Below are positions 45,101 through 53,031 of a stretch of DNA of 64,000 bases, one piece after another. The notes under the pieces were generated by a model that saw only the letters and a program-made list of their open reading frames with translations, was not told the DNA's origin and did not search any database. Position numbers and translations under genes: made by a program. Source of the stretch: an uncultured Pseudomonadota bacterium (GTDB lineage: Bacteria > Myxococcota_A > UBA796 > SXON01); the NCBI GenBank assembly GCA_903900265.1, contig CAIUMM010000031.1:47167-111166 (forward strand). Direction: 5' to 3'. Within the stretch, counting starts at the first letter, position 1. Each line of letters starts with the position of its first letter.

Positions 45101-47302
45101 TCACGACAGCGTGATTCGCGGCCCGGGCTGCGCGGCCTGCAGCAAGGCGCGGGCACGATCCGCGGGCAACGCGGCGGCAAAAAGATAGCCTTGAGCGTAC
45201 GGACAGCCCAAATCACGGAGGATCTGGGCTTGCTCTTCGGTCTCCACGCCCTCGGCGATCACGTGCATGTTCAAGCCGCGCGCGAGCTGGATGATCGCGG
45301 CGGCGATGTTGCGCTGGGTCGGCTCAGCGATGGAGCGCACAAAGCTGCGGTCGATCTTGATCCCGTCGAACTTCCAACGATGAAGATACGAGATCGACGA
45401 GTAGCCGGTGCCAAAATCGTCAAGGTGGAGCTGCAAGCCGGCGGCGCGCAGCGCGGCAAGGGTAGCGTCGACCGTGTCGCCCTGCTTCAGCACGCTGGTC
45501 TCGGTGAGCTCGATGTGCACCGCGCCCGGCGGCAAGCCGCAGCGCTCGATCACCGCGAGGATGCCGGCGACCGCGTTGCCCTCGGAGAGCTGCCGCCCGC
45601 TGAAGTTGACGTGCACCCAGAGGTCGTCTCCCAATCCCCGGCGACGCCAGTCCGCCAACGCGAGGCACGACGCCTCGAGGATCCACCAGGTCATCGGCAC
45701 GATCTGGCCGGTCTCTTCGGCGATCGGAATGAAGCGATCCGGCGGGGTGAGCACCCCGTTGCGGCGCCAACGCACGAGGGATTCAAAGCCGCAAACGCGG
45801 AGGCTCGACAGGTCGATGATCGGCTGGAAGTGCACCTCCAGCTCATTGCGCTCCACCGCCCGATGCAGATCGCGCTCCACTTCGAGCCGTTCGACCGCGT
45901 TGGCGTGCATCGCTTCGGTGAACAACGAGATCCGGGCGCGGCCTTCTTGCTTGGCGCGGTACATCGCCGTGTCCGCATCGCGGAGAAGGTCGAGGCCATC
46001 GGTGTAGTAGGGGGATCCGGGTGCGACGCCCATGCTCGCGGAGGGGACGATTTCGTGCCCGAGCACGGTCACCGGGACGCGCACCGCGGCGAGGATGCGC
46101 TCGGCGAGCGCCTCGGCCTGCGCGACCTGAAGCTCGTGCCCCAGCACCACAAACTCATCACCGCCCAGGCGCGCGAGGGTGTCCGAGGGACGAACGATGC
46201 GATCCAGCCGGTCGGCGACCACCCGCAACAGGGCATCGCCCACCTGATGACCGAGGCTGTCGTTGATGGTCTTGAAGTGGTCGATGTCGAGGAACAACAC
46301 CGCGAAGGGGCGAGACGGATAGCGACGCCCCTGCGCGATGGCGTGCGCCAACCGATCGAGCAGCAGCGCCCGATTCGCCAACCCGGTCAACGGGTCGTGG
46401 AACGCGCTGCGCAGCAGCTCCCGCTCCTGCCGCACCGCCGTGGTCACATCCTCTACCGACCCCGCCAAGCGCAGCGCCTTGCCGGCGTCGTCCCGCTCCA
46501 CCGTCGCACGAAACAACAAGCTGCGCTCGCCACGACCCGGTACATTCGCCCGAACCCGCTGTTCAAAACGGGTACGATTGCCTGCAGCAAACCGGGTGAG
46601 CTCGCTGCGCAGCGCCTCAACATCCCCCAGCTCCACCGCGGCGAGCCAGCTATCCACGGCGTGAACGCCGGTGTCAGGAAGCCCAATGATCTGCTCGGCC
46701 GAAGGCGTGAGCGTCACGTGTCCCTCAGCGACGATCCAGTGCCAGAGCCCCGTTTGGGCACCGTCGCTCGCGAGCGCATAGCGGCGGAGCATGAGGTCGC
46801 GGCTGTTCAAGCGACGACGGTTGACCGCATCGCGTTGATATTGAATCCAAAAGATGCCCACGATGCCGAACACCGCCGCCGTCGTACCGGCGACCAGCAG
46901 CAGCTTGCCGCTCGCGACAACGACGAGGCTGCACACGCCCAACAATCCGAGCGCCAGCGCGACCACCGGAGCCTGGCCCACGCACCCAAGCGCGGTCGCG
47001 ACCAGCGCCGCCCCAGCAAAACCATAGGGTGAAAGGCCCGCGACCCACGGCGCGACCAACGCCACAAACACCGTCGGCAGCGTCCGGGTGCGCGGGTTCA
47101 CCACCTGCACACCGGTGCCAGCAACACCCGCCAGCATCGCCAACGCCAAGCGGACGTTTCCCTCCACCAAGGAAAACACCACCGCGAGCAGCGACAGGAC
47201 GCCGATCACGCCCTGGATCTGCAAACCTGCACGGTCCAAGCCACCCGAGCCACGCGTGCGCGCAGGCTGGCCCGCTGCTGCGCGCGCTGGAGAGCCCGTC
47301 AT
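45101..47302 (-). CDS. Membrane GGDEF-EAL bifunctional c-di-GMP protein
   Basis: A 733-residue protein with about six N-terminal membrane helices (35-165), a PAS-like segment (about 190-290), a GGDEF cyclase domain and an EAL phosphodiesterase domain. The cyclase motif is intact (RLGGDEFVVLG), and an inhibitory-site RxxD (RPSD) lies five residues before it. In the EAL domain the signature reads ESLVRW; the other catalytic blocks are conserved (NFSGRQL, ELTETSVL, DDFGTGYSS, KIDRSFV, EGVETEEQ). Both activities are therefore possible. ATG 47302 overlaps the kinase stop by 4 nt; the frame is open to 47740, but only inside the kinase gene. Confidence 0.94.
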   Translation of the reverse strand: MTGSPARAAAGQPARTRGSGGLDRAGLQIQGVIGVLSLLAVVFSLVEGNVRLALAMLAGVAGTGVQVVNPRTRTLPTVFVALVAPWVAGLSPYGFAGAALVATALGCVGQAPVVALALGLLGVCSLVVVASGKLLLVAGTTAAVFGIVGIFWIQYQRDAVNRRRLNSRDLMLRRYALASDGAQTGLWHWIVAEGHVTLTPSAEQIIGLPDTGVHAVDSWLAAVELGDVEALRSELTRFAAGNRTRFEQRVRANVPGRGERSLLFRATVERDDAGKALRLAGSVEDVTTAVRQERELLRSAFHDPLTGLANRALLLDRLAHAIAQGRRYPSRPFAVLFLDIDHFKTINDSLGHQVGDALLRVVADRLDRIVRPSDTLARLGGDEFVVLGHELQVAQAEALAERILAAVRVPVTVLGHEIVPSASMGVAPGSPYYTDGLDLLRDADTAMYRAKQEGRARISLFTEAMHANAVERLEVERDLHRAVERNELEVHFQPIIDLSSLRVCGFESLVRWRRNGVLTPPDRFIPIAEETGQIVPMTWWILEASCLALADWRRRGLGDDLWVHVNFSGRQLSEGNAVAGILAVIERCGLPPGAVHIELTETSVLKQGDTVDATLAALRAAGLQLHLDDFGTGYSSISYLHRWKFDGIKIDRSFVRSIAEPTQRNIAAAIIQLARGLNMHVIAEGVETEEQAQILRDLGCPYAQGYLFAAALPADRARALLQAAQPGPRITLS

Positions 47303-49809
47303 GCCGGCCGGCCAGCCGGGGCGACGCCAGACAGGCGAATGGAGAAGCTGGCCCCAAACGGTCGGTCCTCCCCATCCAAAGCGAAGGAGCCCCCTTGCGA
47401 GCGGATGAGGCGACGCGCGAGCGTCAGGCCCAAGCCCGGTCGTCCCGTGGAGCTGTAGAAGGCCTGAAAGATGTGGTCCCGAACCGACGCCAGCACGCCC
47501 GGCCCCTCGTCGCGAACCACAAAGCGCACAGTCGCCTCGCCTTCGTCCACGACCGCCAAAGAGACAGAGCGCCCCGACGGGGACGCGCGCAGGGCGTTGT
47601 CTAGCACCTCGACCAGCGCACGAACCACGCGCCGAGGGACGACGTGGACGGTGCGGCGGGCCGACACGTCCAGATCGACGCGGCTGCCCGCGGCTCCCAA
47701 CGCCGCGACGGCCTCGCGCGCCAACGCGTTGCAATCGCACGCGACAGCGACCTCTTTGGGGTTTCCGGGCGCGTCGGGGACCAAGTCGGCGAGGGCGACC
47801 AACGCCTGTTGCAGCAGCGCGACCGAGGCGGTGTCTGAGGCATCCGACAGCACGCGATGGGCCGGGCGCCCCACGGTCTGCAGCACGCCGACCACGATGG
47901 CATCGAGCTCTTCATCGCTCCACGCAGCGCGCATCGTCTCCCGATCGTCGTGATTCCGGAGCAAGCCGCGCAGCACCATCAGCAGCTCAGCGACCTGAAA
48001 AGGCTTGGTCAGGTACGCGTCCGCGCCGAGCGCCTGCCCTTGCATCCGCTCCTCCACCGAACTCCGCGCGGTGAGCAGCACGATCGGGATGCCCCGCGTC
48101 ATCGCGTCTTCGCGCAGCTGCGTCAACAATTCGAGGCCGGAGATCCCCGGCATGGTCAGGTCGGTGACGATGAGATCCGGGCGGCGCTCATGCGCGAGGC
48201 GCAAGCCGGTCTGCCCGTCCGCCGCCGCGACCACCGTGTACGAGCTGCTCAGCACGCCGGCGAGGAACCGCACCATGTCGGTGTTGTCTTCGATGACCAG
48301 CACCGTCGCGCGCGAGGAATCGCGCTGCTGACGACGCCCCAAGCGCCGCTCGGTCGCGTCGTCCAAGCCCAGCAAACGGTATTCGTCGCCCCGGCGGATC
48401 TGCTCGTGCCACTCCGGCAAGCCGATGTTGACCTCTTGCCGGATCGGGAGCTCATCCCCCGCAGCGCCCACGCCGATCGGCAGCGTAAAGCGAATAAGGG
48501 TTCCGCCGGTGCTGGTGGCTTCCGCGACGATCTGGCCTTCGTGGAGGTTGACCAGCTCCCGGGCGAGCGAAAGGCCGATCCCGGTGCCGCCCAGACCGCG
48601 CCCGACGCCGCCCTCGGCCTGATGGAAGCGATCGAAGACGCGCTCGCGTTCGGCGGCCGGGATGCCCGGACCGGTGTCGGAGACCGACACCTCGACGTTC
48701 GCACCCACGCGAACCACCGAGACGACAACGACTCCGTTGACCGGAGTGAACTTCAGGGCGTTGGCGAGCAGATTCAGCAACACCCGCTCGATCTGCTCTT
48801 CGTCGCCGCGAATCCGGAGCGCGGGTTCGTCGTCGGCGGCTGTGGGAGCCTCGAAGCGTACGTCGATCCGCTTGCGCTTGGCCAGCGTCGCCGCCTCTTC
48901 GGTCAGCTTGCGGGCGAGCGCTTCGATGTCGAAGCTGGACTTGTAAAGCCGCAACGCCGAGCCCTCAATGCGCGACAAGACCAAGAGGTCATCGACGAGG
49001 CGCAGCAAGCGCAACGCAGAACGCCGTGCGAGCGCAAGCTGCTCATCCTGCGACGGGGTCAACGCGCCGGGCTCCTCCGCCATCGACTCCAGCGGCGCGA
49101 GCACCAGCGTGAGTGGGGTGCGAAGCTCGTGGGACATGTTGGTGAAGAACGCCGTCTTCGCGCTGTCCAAAGCCTGCAACTTGAAGTTGGCGTCGGCGAG
49201 CTGATTGCGCGTCAAGAACTCTTGCCGACGCAGGTTTCCGGCGTGCCAGGTGATCGCGCTCCCGACGACGACCGCGAACCAAAGCACGGCGTTGGCCGTC
49301 AGCCACTGAGGCGTGGAGCCCTTGAGCCCGAACGCGAGCATCACGAAGTCGTACGCCAAAACCAAGCTGCCGAACGTCACGGTGGCGTGGTAGCCGCGCC
49401 ACGGCAACGGGAGCGCCGCGAAGCCGAAGAAGGTCAGCAGCAACGCCTCGTGGTACGTCGACGCCGCGCCCCCGACCAGCGCGGTGACGCTGATCACGCC
49501 AACGCCGATCCACACGCACACAAAGGTCGACAACGGCACGACCCATCCGCGCGCCAAGATGGTCGGCCCCGAAAGAAACGTCGCCGCGAGGACGCCCAAC
49601 AGCACGGCGATCACCCCAGCGCGCACCTCGAAGAGCAGCTGCAACTGCCCGGGCGCGATGAAGGTGTCTACGAACGCGAAGGTGACGAACGCGAGGATGC
49701 CGAGCACCGATGCGACGCGCACCGACTCCAACGCCGACTCGCCTTGATCTGCACAAAATGCGTCTTCATCGACCAGTACAACCGGCAACGCACGGGGACG
49801 CAGGTTCAT
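47299..49809 (-). CDS. Hybrid histidine kinase with receiver and a second C-terminal ATPase domain
   Basis: An 836-residue sensor. Several membrane helices (about 30-190), HisKA with phospho-acceptor His227 in TNMSHELRTPLTL, and a first HATPase (about 320-450, with LLNLLANALKFTPVNG, VSDTGPGIP and GLGGTGIGLSLARELV). A receiver follows (about 515-635) with phospho-acceptor Asp in PDLIVTDLTMPGISG and Lys in DAYLTKPFQ. The C-terminus carries another HATPase-like domain (about 715-830: EVLDNALRASPSG, VVRDEGPGV, GLGLTLARRLIRSQGG) without an evident HisKA His in front. ATG 49809 overlaps the upstream stop (ATGA). It is the middle gene of the c-di-GMP trio. Confidence 0.93.
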   Translation of the reverse strand: MNLRPRALPVVLVDEDAFCADQGESALESVRVASVLGILAFVTFAFVDTFIAPGQLQLLFEVRAGVIAVLLGVLAATFLSGPTILARGWVVPLSTFVCVWIGVGVISVTALVGGAASTYHEALLLTFFGFAALPLPWRGYHATVTFGSLVLAYDFVMLAFGLKGSTPQWLTANAVLWFAVVVGSAITWHAGNLRRQEFLTRNQLADANFKLQALDSAKTAFFTNMSHELRTPLTLVLAPLESMAEEPGALTPSQDEQLALARRSALRLLRLVDDLLVLSRIEGSALRLYKSSFDIEALARKLTEEAATLAKRKRIDVRFEAPTAADDEPALRIRGDEEQIERVLLNLLANALKFTPVNGVVVVSVVRVGANVEVSVSDTGPGIPAAERERVFDRFHQAEGGVGRGLGGTGIGLSLARELVNLHEGQIVAEATSTGGTLIRFTLPIGVGAAGDELPIRQEVNIGLPEWHEQIRRGDEYRLLGLDDATERRLGRRQQRDSSRATVLVIEDNTDMVRFLAGVLSSSYTVVAAADGQTGLRLAHERRPDLIVTDLTMPGISGLELLTQLREDAMTRGIPIVLLTARSSVEERMQGQALGADAYLTKPFQVAELLMVLRGLLRNHDDRETMRAAWSDEELDAIVVGVLQTVGRPAHRVLSDASDTASVALLQQALVALADLVPDAPGNPKEVAVACDCNALAREAVAALGAAGSRVDLDVSARRTVHVVPRRVVRALVEVLDNALRASPSGRSVSLAVVDEGEATVRFVVRDEGPGVLASVRDHIFQAFYSSTGRPGLGLTLARRLIRSQGGSFALDGEDRPFGASFSIRLSGVAPAGRPA

Positions 49810-52800
49810 GCGCGCCTGCACCGCAGGCAAATCGCCTGGGCAGGCGAGCCAAAGCCCCCCCACGCCTCGAGCACTTCGAAGCCGGCCAACGTCAGCATGT
49901 CTTCGAACTCCTCAGGATCGTAGAATCGATAATGACCTTCCTCTTCCAAGCGGAAGAGGGCGCTGGCGGCGTCGAGCATGTGCCGCGCGGCCGACAGCAA
50001 CGGCTCACGCGCCGCTTCTCCGCCAAGCTGCTCGGGAGAGGCCGCCTGTATCGCCACCACGCAGGCGTTGAACAGCGCCGACGTGTCGGCGTCTCGAACC
50101 ATCGACGAGATCACCAGCTCCCCGCCGGGCCGAAGCACACGGCGAATCTCAAAAAGCAGGTCTTCCGGGTTCTGAAGATACGACAGCACCAGACTCATCG
50201 CGACGCGATCGAAGCGCGCATCTTCGAACGGCAAGCCGCTGTCCCCATCGGCGCTGACCTGCTGGGCCGCAGCAGCGAGCCCGGCGAGCGTCTCCAAGCC
50301 CGCGACACCTGACGCGCCGATGTCCGCGCGCGCCGCCAAGCCCTGAAGGTCCACGGGCCTCCCCGACGCCGCCGCGACCACCCGACGAGCCACGCCGCTG
50401 TCCCGCTCCGCCGCCCGGTCCAGGAGCGTCAACACCTCGGCGGCCACTGGAACACGCCCGCGCAAGCCGGAGAAGGTGCGGATGTCTCCGGCGACGAAGC
50501 GCCGCATCACGGTCGTGACGCGCCCCTCCAGGTCCGCCACCCGCGTCTGAACGCCGGGCACCTTCTCCCGGAGCCGCGCAAGCGCCTCGGGCACGAGATC
50601 CATGGCGATGATCCGCCCAAGTCCGGCAGCACCGGCCCGGGATGCCAGCGCAAGCGTCAGGTTGCCGGTCCCTGCGCCCAGCTCCAACACGTCCCGACCA
50701 ACGGGGTCGACGGCGTCTGCCTGACTATCGATGAATTCCCGGTAGGAGGGGTACCAAGCGAGGACGTCGAAGCCGAGCCCACCGTCGGCCAGCAAGTACC
50801 GACGCCAGAACGCGGTCGCGTCCGACGGTCGCGCGCTGCGCGCCGCCTTCCACTCTGCCTGCTCCTGCGCGTTGAGCCGGGTGAGCGGCGGGAACCACTC
50901 GGGGATGGTCGTCTTGTGCAGGTGCGTCCAAACTTGCTGCGTGATCAGGGCAAATTGCTTCTGGGCCTCTCTGCCGCTTCGCGGCACGTGCCCCGAGTCG
51001 GCCACGACCAATCGACGAGCCGCGGAGGCCTCGACGCTCATGACGCGGCGCACTCGAGCGAGGTCCATCCAGCCGTCGTGCTGCCCGGCGATCCACATCA
51101 CATCGGCGCGCACGTTGCTCATGTCGCGCTCGGACTCCACGAGGGTGCCGACGCCCAACTTCTGGACGTCCGACCAGAACACGTGGGCGTCGACGATGCA
51201 GCCGATCAACGTCACCAATCGGTGACTCTCGTTGGCTGCCGCCGCGGCGTCATGGTGCCCGGAGACGTGCAAGACGGCATCGCGGGGCTCTGGCGCGCCC
51301 ATGTAGGAGATCCAAAGGCGAACCTCGGGAAACTGCTTCTGCACCTCGGGCTGCGCCAACAGGTGCATGACCGCGCACGCCGCGAAGCTCACCGAGACGA
51401 CGATGATCGAGGTGGGACGGACACGGTCGTTCCGATGCGCCCAGTCGAGCGCACCCAAAAGGTCGGCTTCTACGCCCGACAACCGGTAATGAAGGGTGTG
51501 TTTGCCCTCCACCTCGTTGCCGGCGTCCTTCTCGCTCTCTCCGAGGTTGTTCGTGCCATCGAAGCGCAGCACCGCGATGTCCGCGTGATGGCGAAGGAAG
51601 GTGTCGGTCAACGTCGTAGCGAGCTGACTCATCTGCTCTTTGCGACCGCCAAAGCCGGGGACCACGATGACCAGCGGCATCTCAGTCCCGGCATCCTCCT
51701 GCGCGAAGTCCAGCACGCCCACGACTTGCTGCCCAACTCGATTGGGGAAGTGCACCTTGCGGTCCAAGGACACGGGCGCCTTCGGGCGCGCTACCGGCAC
51801 CCTCCCCAGCAGATTGGCCAGGATGTCGGCCACCCGAGCACGCAAACGCGCAAAGCGGTTGCCGCTGACCACGGTGCGCTCGGCGAGCACCTCGCGACGC
51901 GCGGGGCCCATCGCGACGCCGACCCGCACCGTCCCCGCCTCCGCGGGGTCCGCCGCCACGCTGGCGACCACCGCGCCGATCAGCGGCTTGTCGCCGCCAT
52001 CATCGCGCAGCAACGCGCCATGGATCGGCGACCCGACGTCGAGCAACCAACGGTCGGCTTGCACGCGCAGCGAAAACCCACCGGGTCCCACCTCCACCAC
52101 GCGAAAGCTCTGCTCGATGGACCACGGCAGCGGCAGGACCAGCCAGGTACCATCGACCAGCACGCGCTCCCGCGAGCGACGCTCGGCAAAGCCCAGCTCG
52201 TCTGGCAGCGCGATCTCCACCGATGCGCCGGACACCGAGGAGACCACGCTTCGAAAGGCGTAGTTGACGTGACCGTGATCCAGAACGCCCAAAAGCAGCG
52301 TCCCCACCGGCGGCGACGCGCCCAGCGAAACCTGGACCCCGGCGCTCCCGGAAGCGCCGACGATGACACCGTCCCACAGCCGATCCTGGTCGGCCGCCAT
52401 CAGCCGCAACCGAGCCCCAGCGGCCCCGACGAGCACCGCGCGGATGCGCGCCGCATCTCGAATCGGCTGCGTCGTTCGACGGTCCTCGCTCAGCACACGC
52501 TCTGCGGCGTTTCGGGCCCCGACCACGGAGTTCGCTTTCGCGACGATACGCCGGAACTTTTTACGGTCCGCCGTGCCCATCGAGCGGATGCGCAGCCCAA
52601 ACCCATCGGGAGCGACCCGCACGACCTCCATCTCCGCGTCCACCTCGCCCTCTTCGGAGGCCAGCGAGACCGGCAACAGATCCCCGATGCGCAGCGGCAT
52701 CGAAGTACACAGAAAGCAGCCCTCGATGTTGGCGTCTCGGGTGTACCCAACGACCGCCGATCGGGCGGTGTCCGACACACGAATCCGCAACAAAGGCCTG

Positions 52801-52859
52801 TCCATCGCCCGAAGATCGGACCGATGGACGGAGGCTGGAACGGCGACGTCGTCGTGCAT
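49806..52859 (-). CDS. PilZ / YcgR-like / alpha-beta hydrolase / SAM methyltransferase fusion
   Basis: A 1017-residue cytoplasmic protein. Residues 20-100 form a PilZ domain with RxxxR (Arg21, Arg25) and DANIEG (42-47; canonical D/NxSxxG with Asn for Ser). Residues 137-320 resemble YcgR: a PilZN-like half, then a PilZ with RRSRERV (Arg228, Arg232) and a degenerate EVGPGG. An alpha/beta hydrolase (about 380-650) follows with elbow SVSFA (Ser491), candidate acid Asp595 and His624. A class I methyltransferase (about 690-1010) has ELGAGTG (726-732). ATG 52859 is used; ATG 52805 is an alternative, and neither has a clear Shine-Dalgarno. It is coupled to a kinase and a GGDEF-EAL gene, implying c-di-GMP control of an acyl or methyl modification. 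The substrate is unknown. Confidence 0.85.
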   Translation of the reverse strand: MHDDVAVPASVHRSDLRAMDRPLLRIRVSDTARSAVVGYTRDANIEGCFLCTSMPLRIGDLLPVSLASEEGEVDAEMEVVRVAPDGFGLRIRSMGTADRKKFRRIVAKANSVVGARNAAERVLSEDRRTTQPIRDAARIRAVLVGAAGARLRLMAADQDRLWDGVIVGASGSAGVQVSLGASPPVGTLLLGVLDHGHVNYAFRSVVSSVSGASVEIALPDELGFAERRSRERVLVDGTWLVLPLPWSIEQSFRVVEVGPGGFSLRVQADRWLLDVGSPIHGALLRDDGGDKPLIGAVVASVAADPAEAGTVRVGVAMGPARREVLAERTVVSGNRFARLRARVADILANLLGRVPVARPKAPVSLDRKVHFPNRVGQQVVGVLDFAQEDAGTEMPLVIVVPGFGGRKEQMSQLATTLTDTFLRHHADIAVLRFDGTNNLGESEKDAGNEVEGKHTLHYRLSGVEADLLGALDWAHRNDRVRPTSIIVVSVSFAACAVMHLLAQPEVQKQFPEVRLWISYMGAPEPRDAVLHVSGHHDAAAAANESHRLVTLIGCIVDAHVFWSDVQKLGVGTLVESERDMSNVRADVMWIAGQHDGWMDLARVRRVMSVEASAARRLVVADSGHVPRSGREAQKQFALITQQVWTHLHKTTIPEWFPPLTRLNAQEQAEWKAARSARPSDATAFWRRYLLADGGLGFDVLAWYPSYREFIDSQADAVDPVGRDVLELGAGTGNLTLALASRAGAAGLGRIIAMDLVPEALARLREKVPGVQTRVADLEGRVTTVMRRFVAGDIRTFSGLRGRVPVAAEVLTLLDRAAERDSGVARRVVAAASGRPVDLQGLAARADIGASGVAGLETLAGLAAAAQQVSADGDSGLPFEDARFDRVAMSLVLSYLQNPEDLLFEIRRVLRPGGELVISSMVRDADTSALFNACVVAIQAASPEQLGGEAAREPLLSAARHMLDAASALFRLEEEGHYRFYDPEEFEDMLTLAGFEVLEAWGGFGSPAQAICLRCRRA

Positions 52860-53031
52860 GGAGGGAGGGAGGGGACCGATGGGGGAGAGGGGGAAGGACA
52901 CGGGCCGGGAAGGGCGTCCGGGCGGACGGATCCCATGCTCACAACGGTGAGCGCGACGTACCACAGACCTACGGACTGTACCATACGGACGGCGCAACAA
53001 GCGGATACGAGGGGGGCGATGCCTACAACCG

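Noticed and set aside
44168..47032. Plus-strand open frame of 954 codons
   Set aside because: Antisense to MoxR and GGDEF-EAL genes with clear motifs; a GC-rich frame shadow.
47857..49923. Plus-strand open frame of 688 codons
   Set aside because: Antisense to the hybrid kinase.
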